This document shows positions 1 through 8,526 of a DNA stretch of 64,000 nucleotides, in pieces; the first letter of the stretch is position 1; every line of letters starts with the position of its first letter. The notes under the pieces are model-generated. The model was not told the DNA's origin. It saw nothing but the letters and a program-made list of their open reading frames with translations, and did no database searches. This DNA is from Paraburkholderia acidipaludis NBRC 101816 (GTDB taxonomy: Bacteria > Pseudomonadota > Gammaproteobacteria > Burkholderiales > Burkholderiaceae). The stretch lies in contig NZ_BAXZ01000004.1 of assembly GCF_000684975.1 (NCBI RefSeq), positions 1 through 64,000 of the forward strand. The letters are read 5' to 3'. Position numbers and translations under genes: made by a program.

Positions 1-323
1 GGCGAGCTCGACACCGAGTGAAAGCGCGTGACGAATCCACGGAACTCGCGAACCGGTGCGCCTTCCTGGGTCTGGAACCTGAACTTCGCCCACTGGCCGA
101 GAATGTCCCTGCGCGGCACGGGTCCCGGTGTCGAGACCAGCAGCCTGATCCGGTACGGCTCGCAGACCTCTTCGTGCACCTCCCATTCGACCACCGACAC
201 ATCGGGCATCGGCTTCTTCTGCTCATCGGCCGGTGCCTTGTCCTGCGGGTAGCGACGGTACAGTTCCACGTGCGCCGACTGGCGGCCCGTCAGAAGTCGT
301 GCCGCCGTGCCAGATTCCGCCAT
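1..323 (-). CDS. VgrG, type VI secretion tip protein (5' end only)
   Basis: Reading the minus strand from an ATG at 323 gives an uninterrupted frame of 107 residues that runs off the left edge. It contains the VgrG/gp27-like N-terminal pattern: a stretch VVEWEVHEEVCEPYRIRLLV, then DILGQWAKFRFQ and REFRGFVTRFHSV, matching the family layout of a shared N-terminal beta domain whose strands carry 'F.G.VT'. VgrG trimers form the spike of the type VI secretion injector. The start is supported by AAGGA six bases upstream. About 500 or more residues, including any effector extension, lie outside the window, so intactness and cargo cannot be judged. The divergent neighbour is cutC. Confidence 0.82.
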   Translation of the reverse strand, partial: MAESGTAARLLTGRQSAHVELYRRYPQDKAPADEQKKPMPDVSVVEWEVHEEVCEPYRIRLLVSTPGPVPRRDILGQWAKFRFQTQEGAPVREFRGFVTRFHSVSSS

Positions 324-730
324 GCTCGATCCTTTGATATGTAATCCTATTTAACTGGATAGCGCACGGACGTGTATCTCGAAGCGTCAAGCTACATGAC
401 TGAAGCGCGAAGCGTTGTTCGAGATATGCGCGCAGTGTTTTCCCGCGCGCCATGATCGACCGCTGCGGCGAAGCAGACGATTCACAAGGGACGGAATGAA
501 AAAAGCGGCAAGATCGCTTGGCAAGATAATAATATCTTGATCGGGAAACATCCTTGCGCGCCGTCAACGCTATTGGGGCTACCTTCGGTGTCGTCCGAGG
601 TTGCCGCTTGTCGATGCCGAGCGGGGCCGCGTTATCATTTTTGACGGACGTGAAGAGGCTCCTCACCGGGTTTCGCCTGGCGAGGCGCTTCGATCTTGCT
701 CTACGAATATGAACTACACCAGGAACACTT
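324..730. other. Intergenic region between vgrG and cutC
   Basis: The 407 bases separate two divergently read genes and hold no convincing ORF. The middle is AT-richer than its surroundings and contains a perfect inverted repeat at 522-539, listed separately. Promoters for both genes presumably lie here, but I could not assign -35/-10 boxes with confidence. Confidence 0.5.
522..539. promoter_or_regulatory. Perfect inverted repeat, candidate operator
   Basis: CAAGATAATAATATCTTG is a perfect palindrome with 7-base arms (CAAGATA / TATCTTG) and a 4-base spacer. A further direct copy of the half site CAAGAT occurs at 510-515. It lies about 200 bases from both divergent start codons. A dimeric regulator site is plausible; which protein binds it is unknown. 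Confidence 0.4.
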
Positions 731-1456
731 ATGCGAATCACGCTGGAAGTGTGCGTCGATAGCGTGGAGGGGCTCGACGCCGCCATCGCGGGCGGCGCCG
801 ACCGCATCGAACTCTGCTCCGCGCTGGACCTCGGCGGCCTTACGCCCACATCGGGGTTGATCGCGGCGGCGGCGCGCGCACCGATTCCGGTCTACGCAAT
901 GATCCGGCCTCATGCGCGCAGCTTTTGCTGGTCGCGGGCCGATGGAGAAGCGATGCTGGCCGAAATCGACGTGGTGCGCGCGGCTGCCCTTGCCGGCGTG
1001 GTGCTGGGCGCCGCGCAGCCGGACGGCAGCCTCGACGTCGCGTTGCTGCGCACGCTGCGCGAACGTTCGCGCGGTCTTGGCGCCACGTTGCATCGCGTGT
1101 TCGACCTTGTGCCCGATCCCGTTCGCGCGCTTGAAGAAGCCGTTGCGCTGGACTTCGAACGTGTGCTGACTTCGGGCGGCGCGGCACGGGCAATCGATGG
1201 AATCGATACGCTGGCCGAACTGATGGAGCGCGCGGCGGGGCGCATCGTCGTCATGCCGGGTAGCGGAATCGCAGCCGACAACGTCGTGCGGATCGTCGAG
1301 GCGACCGGCGCGGCCGAGGTTCACGCATCCTGCCGCGAGGTGCTCGCGCAGAGTGACGGAAAGGGTGTCGAGCTTGGTTTTTTCTCCGCTCGCCGGAGCA
1401 CGACTTCCAGAAATCTCGTGCAGGCGCTCAGGCGAGCGCTTGCATTGTTCGATTGA
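731..1456 (+). CDS. cutC: Copper homeostasis protein CutC
   Basis: The 241-residue TIM-barrel protein matches CutC along its length: LEVCVDS at the N-terminus, ADRIELCSALDLGGLTPT at 23-40, HRVFD at 121-125 and VLTSGG at 145-150. CutC was named from copper tolerance in E. coli, but its biochemical role is poorly defined; the protein is cytoplasmic. The usual RPRGGDF segment is RPHARSF here. The start is set by AGGAACACTT before the ATG. It appears monocistronic, converging on the transporter gene at 1537. Confidence 0.88.
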   Translation: MRITLEVCVDSVEGLDAAIAGGADRIELCSALDLGGLTPTSGLIAAAARAPIPVYAMIRPHARSFCWSRADGEAMLAEIDVVRAAALAGVVLGAAQPDGSLDVALLRTLRERSRGLGATLHRVFDLVPDPVRALEEAVALDFERVLTSGGAARAIDGIDTLAELMERAAGRIVVMPGSGIAADNVVRIVEATGAAEVHASCREVLAQSDGKGVELGFFSARRSTTSRNLVQALRRALALFD

Positions 1457-1536
1457 GCAGCGGGGCGAGGCATGGGCTCGTTGCTCGTGCGTGGATTGCT
1501 CTTATTGAGGACTCCAAGAAATCCGGGCCTGCAGAC

Positions 1537-2859
1537 TCACTCCGGCAGCGCGCCGGCCATATCCGCCTGTGCCGCCGACGGCCGGCGGCGCTGCAGCACG
1601 GCGATGCAGACGAGCGAAGTGCCCGCGAGCGCGCTATAGAACAGCGCGAGCGGCCACCACTGTCCAGGGAAGTCGTGCGCGAGCAGCGTGCCGGCGAGCG
1701 GCGTGAGGCCGCCCGCGAGCGCCGCGCAGCATTGGTACGAGATGGAGATGGCCGAGTAGCGCACGCGCACCGGGAACGCATTCGTCATGAAGCCGGCCAT
1801 GACGGCATACGAGCTCGACATGCACATCACCGCAACGGCAATGCCGACTACGATGGCGACCGGGCGCCCCGTTGAAACGAGCACGAACATGGGATAGGGC
1901 GAGAGCATCGCGAGGCCTGCGGCCGCCACGAGAAAGCGGCCCGAGCCCACGCGTTCGGCGAACCAGCCCGACGCGAGCTGCGTGAACAGTTGAATGAACG
2001 CGACGACGAAGAGGCAGTCGAGGATCAGCGCGCGATCGAGGCCGAGCGTCTGCGTCGTGTAGTTCAACATGAACGTGTTGACGAACCACGCGCCCGCCAC
2101 GCCGATCACGTTTGCGCCGAGGCACAGCAGCACGCCGCGCCAGGCGTCGCGCAGCACCTCGACGATCGGCATGGACGCGGTGCGCCGCTGCGCCTTGAGC
2201 GCTTCGAACTCGGGCGACTCCCGCACGCCCGAACGGATCAGGAGGCCCACGACGAGCAGCACGGCGCTCGCGAGGAACGGCAGGCGCCAACCCCAGGCGA
2301 GGAGCGCGTCGTGGTCGAGATGCGCGACGCTGCGAAACGCGAGCAGCGCGAGAATCAGGCCGGCGGGACTGCCGAGCTGCGCGAACGAGGCGAAGAAGGT
2401 GCGCCGCTCGCGCGGCGCGTGTTCGCCGGCCATGAGGACGGCGCCGCCCCATTCGCCGCCGATGGCGATGCCTTGCGCCACGCGCAGCAGCACGAGCAAG
2501 GCGGGCGCGAGCGCGCCGGCGTTGGCGTAGGTCGGCAGGAAGCCGATGCCCACGGTGCCGGCGCCCATGATGGAGAGCGTGGCGACGAGCGCCTTCTTGC
2601 GGCCGATCCTGTCGCCGAGATGGCCGAACACGAGGCCGCCGAAGGGCCGTGCGAAAAAGCCGACGGCGAATGTGCCGAACGAGGCCAGCGTGCTGTAGAA
2701 CGGCTCGTTCGACGGGAAGAACAGCTTGCCGAAGATGAGCGCGGAGGCCGTGGCGTAGATGTAGAAGTCGTACCACTCGATCGTGGTGCCGACGAAGGCG
2801 GCGAGCGAGGCGCGTGCGGGCTGCCGCGCTGTCTGAGGAAGGGCTGCGGACGTGGACAT
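1537..2859 (-). CDS. MHS-family MFS transporter
   Basis: This 440-residue, twelve-helix inner-membrane carrier belongs to the metabolite:H+ symporter branch of the major facilitator superfamily. The signature EWYDFYIYATASALIFGKLF follows a short cytoplasmic N-terminus (residues 28-47), and the loop 2-3 motif GHLGDRIGRKKAL is at 79-91. Members import organic acids or betaine-like solutes by proton symport. It is the last gene of the acyl-CoA dehydrogenase / CoA-transferase operon (69-base gap, AAGGAGAC Shine-Dalgarno), so it probably imports the carboxylate those enzymes degrade. The substrate cannot be told from sequence. Confidence 0.87.
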   Translation of the reverse strand: MSTSAALPQTARQPARASLAAFVGTTIEWYDFYIYATASALIFGKLFFPSNEPFYSTLASFGTFAVGFFARPFGGLVFGHLGDRIGRKKALVATLSIMGAGTVGIGFLPTYANAGALAPALLVLLRVAQGIAIGGEWGGAVLMAGEHAPRERRTFFASFAQLGSPAGLILALLAFRSVAHLDHDALLAWGWRLPFLASAVLLVVGLLIRSGVRESPEFEALKAQRRTASMPIVEVLRDAWRGVLLCLGANVIGVAGAWFVNTFMLNYTTQTLGLDRALILDCLFVVAFIQLFTQLASGWFAERVGSGRFLVAAAGLAMLSPYPMFVLVSTGRPVAIVVGIAVAVMCMSSSYAVMAGFMTNAFPVRVRYSAISISYQCCAALAGGLTPLAGTLLAHDFPGQWWPLALFYSALAGTSLVCIAVLQRRRPSAAQADMAGALPE

Positions 2860-2928
2860 CGTTTGTCTCCTTGGTCGGTTGAGCCGGCTTGGGCCGGTCT
2901 ATATTCCATTGGCACTGCCAGGTGATGA

Positions 2929-4140
2929 TCAGCCCTTCACGACCCCGGCCTCGAACAGCCGTGCCTGAGTTTCGCGGTCGATGCCGAGCGCGTCGAGCAC
3001 CTCGCGCGTGTTCCCGCCGAGCGCGGGCGGCTTCGTGCGGTATGTCGCGGGTGTGCGCGAGAGCTTGACCGGTGCGCCGGCGCCGCGATAGCCGTCCATT
3101 TCCACGAGCATGCCGCGGTGCCGCGTGTGCGGATGCGCGACCACGGCATCGACGGTCTGCACCGGGCCGCACGGCACGCCATGCGCCATGAGTTCACGCG
3201 CGAGCGGCTCGCACTCGTGGGCGGAGAGCCGCGCTTCGAGTGCGGCCTTCAACTCGGACCGGTGCGCGCAGCGGCTGCGGTTGTTCGCGAAACGCGGGTC
3301 GTCGGCGAGCGCGGGCTCGCCCAGGTGGGCGCACAGCTTCGCGAACTGCCGGTCGTTGCCTACGGCGAGGAAGATCGGCGCGGTGCGCGTGGCATAGCTG
3401 TCGTAAGGCGCGATGTTCGGATGGGCGTTGCCGCTGCGCTGCGGCGTGCGGCCGTTGCCGAAGAAGTTCGGCAGATGCGGATGCAGCAGCGAGACGCCGC
3501 AGTCGTAGAGCGCAATATCGACCGACTGCCCCTGGCCGCTCTTTTCGCGTTCGGCCAGCGCGAGCAGGATGCCCGCCAGCGCGTTCAGGCCCGTCACCAT
3601 GTCCACGATCGGCAGGCCGATGCGCAGCGCGGGGCCGTCGTGCTCGCCGTTCACGCTCATGAGCCCGGCCATCGCCTGGATCACCGCGTCGTAGCCGGGC
3701 AGGCCGCCGAGCGGGCCGTCCGCGCCGAAGCCGGAGACGGCGCAATGGATGAGGCGTGGAAAGCGCGGGCGCAGGTCGCGCTCGTAGTCCATGCCCCAGC
3801 GCGCGAGCGTGCCGGGCTTGAAGTTCTCCAGGAGCACGTCGGCGCCTTCCAGCAGTTGCCAAAGGATCTCGCGGCCTTCTTCGCGCGCGAGATCGACCGC
3901 GATACCCTGCTTGTTGCGATTCACGCCCACGTAGTACCACGCGGTCTCGTCGAGGAAGGGCGGGCCCCAGCCACGCGTTTCGTCGCCGCCGGGCGGTTCG
4001 AGCTTGATGACCTCGGCACCGTGGTCGGCGAGGGTCTGTGTGCAGTACGGGCCGCCCAGCACGCGGCTCAGGTCGATCACACGCAGGCCATGCAGCGCGC
4101 CGTTTACGGCAGATGATTGGTTATGCTTGCTATCGCTCAT
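2929..4140 (-). CDS. CaiB/BaiF family CoA-transferase
   Basis: A 403-residue family III CoA-transferase that moves CoA from an acyl-CoA donor to a carboxylate acceptor. The Rossmann-like N-terminus HGLRVIDLSRVLGGPYCTQ is at 17-35, LENFKPG at 104-110, and the conserved SGFGADGPLGGLPGYD ends in the probable catalytic Asp151. The ATG at 4140 was preferred to an upstream in-frame start because family homology begins there and the 10-base gap from the upstream gene suits coupling. It lies between an acyl-CoA dehydrogenase gene and a transporter gene, consistent with activating an imported acid before dehydrogenation. The specific acid is unknown. Confidence 0.88.
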   Translation of the reverse strand: MSDSKHNQSSAVNGALHGLRVIDLSRVLGGPYCTQTLADHGAEVIKLEPPGGDETRGWGPPFLDETAWYYVGVNRNKQGIAVDLAREEGREILWQLLEGADVLLENFKPGTLARWGMDYERDLRPRFPRLIHCAVSGFGADGPLGGLPGYDAVIQAMAGLMSVNGEHDGPALRIGLPIVDMVTGLNALAGILLALAEREKSGQGQSVDIALYDCGVSLLHPHLPNFFGNGRTPQRSGNAHPNIAPYDSYATRTAPIFLAVGNDRQFAKLCAHLGEPALADDPRFANNRSRCAHRSELKAALEARLSAHECEPLARELMAHGVPCGPVQTVDAVVAHPHTRHRGMLVEMDGYRGAGAPVKLSRTPATYRTKPPALGGNTREVLDALGIDRETQARLFEAGVVKG

Positions 4141-4150
4141 CGTCGCGGTC

Positions 4151-5917
4151 TCATTGTGCGGGCAGGAGTTGCATTGCGTCGGCGAGGGCGAGCGGGTGCT
4201 CTTCCACGAGGGCACGCAACGGTGCCGCGTGCGCGTCCCGCGCATCGGGCTCCAGCGGGTCGCGCGGCAGCAGCTTGTGCCGCACGATCAGATGCGCGAG
4301 GGCGAGGCGCCGGTAGTCGGGCGCGACGCGCGCCGCTTCGCAGGCCATGAAAACGGCCGTGGTGGCGTGATAGAGCGCGGAAGCGGCCTGGCGCACCGAT
4401 TCGTCGCGGCCGCATTCCGCCACGCTCTCGAGCACCGCGCCCGCGCGCTCGAACACGCCGCGCAGCAGTGCCGCGCTCGTTTCGGGCAGGCCCGCTTCGG
4501 CAAGCTCCGCGCGCACATAGCGCGCAAGGGCGTCCAGTGCGCCTTCGCGTTTCGCCGCGCGCGCGACGTCCAGCGCGACGATGTTGCTCGTGCCTTCCCA
4601 GATCGAGCCCAGGTGCGCATCGCGCACGAGCCGCGCATCGCTCCATTCCTCGATATAGCCCACGCCGCCGCGCACTTCCATTGCGTCGCCCGTTACGCGG
4701 CGGGCGTCGCGGCAGGCGCGGAACTTGATGAGCGGCGTGAGAATGCGCACGCATTTCGCGGCGAGCTCGTCGCCCTGATCGGCGCGCGGGAGCAGCGTGG
4801 CGATCCGCATGAACATCGAGCGCGCCTGCTCGGCGGGCAGCATCATCTTGAGCAGCTGGCGCTGCATGAGCGGCATGTCGATCAGCTTGCGCCCGAATGC
4901 TTCGCGATGACGCGCGACGTGCAGCGCTTCGGTCACCGCGCGGCGCATGAGCCCCGCGGCGCGCACGCCGTTCGAAAGCCGCGACATGTTGATCATGTCC
5001 GCCATCTGGTGAAAGCCGCGGCCCACTTCGCCGATCAGGTAGGCTTGTGCCCCCTCCAGCACGATTTCGCCGCTCGCCATCGAGCGGCTGCCCAGCTTGT
5101 CCTTCAGGCGCACGATGCGGTAGGCGTTGCGCGTGCCGTCCGGCAGCGTCTTCGGCAGCAGGAAGAGCGCGAGGCCCTTGATACCCGGTGGCGCATCGTC
5201 GGGGCGCGCCAGCACCATCGCCAGATCGGCGTCGGCGTTCGAGCAGAACCATTTGTCGCCGTGGAGACGCCATACGTCGTGGCCCTGTGCGTCGCTCGTG
5301 CGCGTGGCGCGCGTGGCGATGCGCGCGACGTCCGAGCCCGCCGCCTGCTCGGTCATGAACATCGCGCCTTGATAGAGCGTGTCGAAGTCCTGCGAAGCGA
5401 GGAACGGCAGATAGCGGGCCACGAGCTCCGGCGACCCGAAGCGGCGCAGCGTGCGCGTGAGGGAGTCGGTCATGCTCACCGGGCAGCAGAGGCCGAATTC
5501 GGCCTGCACGAACAGGTAGGTGAGCGCGTACTTCACGAGCGGAGCCGGCGGGGCGGACTGGTGGCTCATTGCCGCGAGGCCCAGTTCGGCATAGGCAACC
5601 CGCTCCAGCGCGACGTAGTCGGGATGCTTGTCGAGGTGCTGGAGCGCTTCGCCGCGCCGCGTGCGGTGCCGCAGAACGGGCGGATTGTGGTCCGCCGCGA
5701 GCGCCCACTGGTCGAGTTCGTCGGAGGCGCGCTGGCCGAGGCTGCGCAGCCTCGGCTCCAGGGTGGCGAACGCCAGGTCGCCCAGGTAGCTGCGCAGCAG
5801 CGGCGCATAGCTCGGGTCGCTCGTATAGAAATTGATGCCGCGGCTGTCGGGAATGTTGGCCGCGCCGTCGGCGGCGGGTGACGTGGCCGAAGCGGAGGCG
5901 ACAAAGTGGTCGCTCAT
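4151..5917 (-). CDS. Acyl-CoA dehydrogenase (AidB-like long form)
   Basis: At 588 residues this is longer than classical short-chain acyl-CoA dehydrogenases (about 380) and resembles the AidB/long form with an extended N-terminus. Visible landmarks are MTEQAAGSDVARI (the FAD-contact segment, about 188-200), HREAFGRKLIDMPLMQRQL, RGGVGYIEEW, and WEGTSNIVALD near the C-terminal part of the core. It should oxidise an acyl-CoA at the alpha-beta position with FAD, passing electrons to ETF. It is the first gene of a three-gene operon, with GGAGACATTCG before the ATG. The gene is divergent from a LysR regulator 139 bases away that is the likely controller. Confidence 0.87.
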   Translation of the reverse strand: MSDHFVASASATSPAADGAANIPDSRGINFYTSDPSYAPLLRSYLGDLAFATLEPRLRSLGQRASDELDQWALAADHNPPVLRHRTRRGEALQHLDKHPDYVALERVAYAELGLAAMSHQSAPPAPLVKYALTYLFVQAEFGLCCPVSMTDSLTRTLRRFGSPELVARYLPFLASQDFDTLYQGAMFMTEQAAGSDVARIATRATRTSDAQGHDVWRLHGDKWFCSNADADLAMVLARPDDAPPGIKGLALFLLPKTLPDGTRNAYRIVRLKDKLGSRSMASGEIVLEGAQAYLIGEVGRGFHQMADMINMSRLSNGVRAAGLMRRAVTEALHVARHREAFGRKLIDMPLMQRQLLKMMLPAEQARSMFMRIATLLPRADQGDELAAKCVRILTPLIKFRACRDARRVTGDAMEVRGGVGYIEEWSDARLVRDAHLGSIWEGTSNIVALDVARAAKREGALDALARYVRAELAEAGLPETSAALLRGVFERAGAVLESVAECGRDESVRQAASALYHATTAVFMACEAARVAPDYRRLALAHLIVRHKLLPRDPLEPDARDAHAAPLRALVEEHPLALADAMQLLPAQ

Positions 5918-6056
5918 CGAATGTCTCCTTGTTTTGCGCCCGCATGGCGCGGTGCAATTCGGCCAAGCTTAGGCGCGGCAACGATCACGGTCCAATACAA
6001 ACGATGTCCTGTACGATAAGCAGCATCTATCGAAAAAAACCATCGGAGACACCGTC

Positions 6057-6968
6057 ATGGAACTCAAGCAACTGCGCTACTTCGTGGCCGTGGCGGAGGA
6101 ACTGCACTTCGGCCGGGCCGCGCGGCGGCTCTTCATTTCGCAGCCCGCGCTGAGCTTCGACATCCGCAAGTTCGAGGAGCAGTTGGGCGTGCAGCTGCTC
6201 GAGCGCACCAACAAGGCGGTGTCGCTCACGAACGCGGGCCACGTGCTGCTGGAGGAGGCGCGCCGGCTGCTCGAACAGGCCGACGAGGTCAGGCGCGTGG
6301 CGGCGCGCTCGGCGCATGGGCTCGCGGGGCGGCTGCGCGTCGGCTTCGTCAATTCGATGCTGTATCGCGGGCTACCCGAGGCGGTGCGGCGTTTCGAGGC
6401 CGACCACCCGGCGGTGGAAGTCGTGTTGCGGGAGATGAATACGACCGAGCAGGTGCACGCGCTGCAACGCATGCAGATCGATCTCGGCTTCGCGCACTGG
6501 GGGCGCTTTCCGACCGAGGTGCAATCCGAGCTGCTGTTTTCCGAGCCCTTTCTGTGCTGCCTGCCCGTGGACCACGCGTTCGCGCGCAAACGGCACATCG
6601 CGCTTCGCACGCTCGCGCGCGAGCCGTTCATCCTGTTTCCGCGTTCGGTTTCTCCGCACTATCACGATCAGATCATCGCGACCTGCGTGGAGGCGGGCTT
6701 CAGTCCGCAGATCCGGCACGAGGCACGGTTGTGGCAGACCGTGGTGACGATGGTGGAGTTCGGCATGGGCGTCGCGCTCGTGCCGGCGGCGCTCGGTCGT
6801 GCGGGCAGCGGACGTTCGGTGTTTCGGCCGCTATCGAGCAATCCTTACGAATCGCAGGTGCTAAGGCTCGTGCGGTCCAGCGGGGCCGGGCGGCTCGCGG
6901 AGGGGTTCGCGGGGTATCTGGGTGCGCGGGCAACGGCCGCGTCGGCTGTGCATTTGCCCATAAGCTGA
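6057..6968 (+). CDS. LysR-family transcriptional regulator
   Basis: The 303-residue protein begins with the LysR winged helix-turn-helix (MELKQLRYFVAVAEELHFGRAARRLFISQPALS at 1-33 in pieces) followed by a type 2 periplasmic-binding-like effector domain starting near residue 90. GGAGACACCGTC precedes the ATG. It is divergently placed against the acyl-CoA dehydrogenase/CoA-transferase/transporter operon, the classic LysR arrangement, so it probably activates that operon in response to its substrate or a pathway intermediate. Confidence 0.9.
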   Translation: MELKQLRYFVAVAEELHFGRAARRLFISQPALSFDIRKFEEQLGVQLLERTNKAVSLTNAGHVLLEEARRLLEQADEVRRVAARSAHGLAGRLRVGFVNSMLYRGLPEAVRRFEADHPAVEVVLREMNTTEQVHALQRMQIDLGFAHWGRFPTEVQSELLFSEPFLCCLPVDHAFARKRHIALRTLAREPFILFPRSVSPHYHDQIIATCVEAGFSPQIRHEARLWQTVVTMVEFGMGVALVPAALGRAGSGRSVFRPLSSNPYESQVLRLVRSSGAGRLAEGFAGYLGARATAASAVHLPIS

Positions 6969-7107
6969 ATTTTTCACCTGCGTCGGAGCTTACGGGCGGA
7001 CACGTCACGCTTTGCATATCGCGTCGCGTGAATTGCTCCACCGCCGCGATGACGCTAGAGGCGAGGGTGGCTGGCATTGCTTGCCGGGGCCTGGTTTTTA
7101 CCGCCGG

Positions 7108-8046
7108 CTATGCGGCTATTCCAGCAGGTCGCCGAACGTCCGCGGCACTGTCGAGACCAAAGGAGCGCGTGCACGCATTCACGAAGCTGCGGACACGGTG
7201 CGCAATGGTGCCTTGACGCAGGTAGGCGACACCAAGGGCTGCCACCTCGTCGATTAGCTTATGGTCCGGAAATGCAAGTCGTAGTTTTCCATTGGCCAGA
7301 TACGGCGCGGCCAGAAACTCGGGCAGCAAGGCCATGCCGAAACCCGACAGCGCCAACCGAACCGCAGTGGATTCGCCCACGTCCATTCGAACGCTTCCAC
7401 GGGATAACGTTGTAATTTTGCCGGCGTGTTCGAGGCGCAACTCCCTTTCATGCTTTGTGTCGTTTTGGCAGGAAAGAATAATGTGACCGTTCAGGTCAGG
7501 CTGCGTGCGATCGAGTTTGAAACTGCTCAAATAGTCATGGCTGGCCACAAGCAAGATGGGCGAATTGAGTATGCGGCGGCAAACCGCGTCGGCGTCCAGA
7601 ATGAGATCGGGAGGATAGATGGCTACGTCATAGTTGTCCTGCTCCAGACGCAGTGGGGGTGTACGCATATTCAGCACGATTTCGACCTCGGGCGCATCGC
7701 GCTGATATTCACGGACGATCTCCGGTAGTCCCACTTCGATTGCGATCGGATGAGCGGCGATGCGGAGTACGCCGCGCGAAGCAGCCCGATCGTCTAGAAG
7801 GCGTTGTTCGCCCTCGTAGAGGCGATCGAGCACGTCGACACACGTATTGAAATACTCGCGGGCACCCGGCGCCAGCGAGACGAATCGCGATGAGCGACTG
7901 ACGAGTCGGGTTTGTGTATGGGACTCGAGGTTGCTCACGGCGCGAGACAAGGACGCGAGAGAGACGCTCAATTGCCGGGCGGCCTTCGTGAAACTTCCGA
8001 GGCGGACAACGGTAACGAACGCCCTGATTGATTGTATGTGGTCCAT
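7108..8046 (-). CDS. LysR-family transcriptional regulator
   Basis: A 312-residue LysR protein: N-terminal HTH (SFTKAARQLSVSLASLSRAV at about 18-37) and an effector domain from about residue 90 of the CrgA/DmlR-like group. It is convergent with the preceding LysR gene and divergent from the porin gene at 8527, with 480 bases between the start codons. It may regulate that porin. The Shine-Dalgarno is weak (GGAATGAC). Confidence 0.88.
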   Translation of the reverse strand: MDHIQSIRAFVTVVRLGSFTKAARQLSVSLASLSRAVSNLESHTQTRLVSRSSRFVSLAPGAREYFNTCVDVLDRLYEGEQRLLDDRAASRGVLRIAAHPIAIEVGLPEIVREYQRDAPEVEIVLNMRTPPLRLEQDNYDVAIYPPDLILDADAVCRRILNSPILLVASHDYLSSFKLDRTQPDLNGHIILSCQNDTKHERELRLEHAGKITTLSRGSVRMDVGESTAVRLALSGFGMALLPEFLAAPYLANGKLRLAFPDHKLIDEVAALGVAYLRQGTIAHRVRSFVNACTRSFGLDSAADVRRPAGIAA

Positions 8047-8526
8047 CGTATGTCATTCCGGCGAAATGCGTGTCTTTGGGTCTATCGAGGTCAGCACGGC
8101 AGGCGCGGCCCCTATCTCGTCATTCGGTGAATACGGAACGCCGTTGACATGGTTAGCGCCGGGTAGCCAAAGACAGCGGTTCGCACGAGCGAAATTGCGT
8201 TACGGCCAACAAAGCGTTGTAACCGCGACACAACCTTGTTGATCGAACAACAGAATTGCGTGTCCTGACGTTCTTCCGCGAGAAGAAATTTCGCAGATAA
8301 AGAAAATTCCACACGAGAAATCGCCTTGTTTTTCGGGGTTTGGCACGATTCAGTCATGGTTTATGGACTACTAAATTTTTATGAAAGACGCTTGCACCTG
8401 ATGCAACCTGGCTTTTCCGTTGTCCTCCACTCGTTAGACCCGAATACGGACCTATACTCGCGCAGCCTTGTGGTTCCGGCATTCAATTCGGTAAGCCCCA
8501 ATCCAGTCGTTAGTGGAGAATCAAAC
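8047..8526. other. Intergenic region between LysR gene and porin gene
   Basis: This 480-base divergent region carries the porin ribosome-binding site (GTGGAG near 8513) and a perfect inverted repeat at 8236-8250 listed separately. An in-frame extension of the porin reading frame begins at 8326, but it lacks signal-peptide character and is taken as untranslated leader. No other gene is visible. Confidence 0.45.
8236..8250. promoter_or_regulatory. Inverted repeat TTGTT-N5-AACAA, candidate LysR operator
   Basis: TTGTTGATCGAACAA is a perfect interrupted palindrome fitting the loose T-N11-A LysR box pattern. It lies 190 bases upstream of the LysR gene start and 277 upstream of the porin gene. Its binding by the neighbouring LysR protein is inference. 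Confidence 0.35.
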
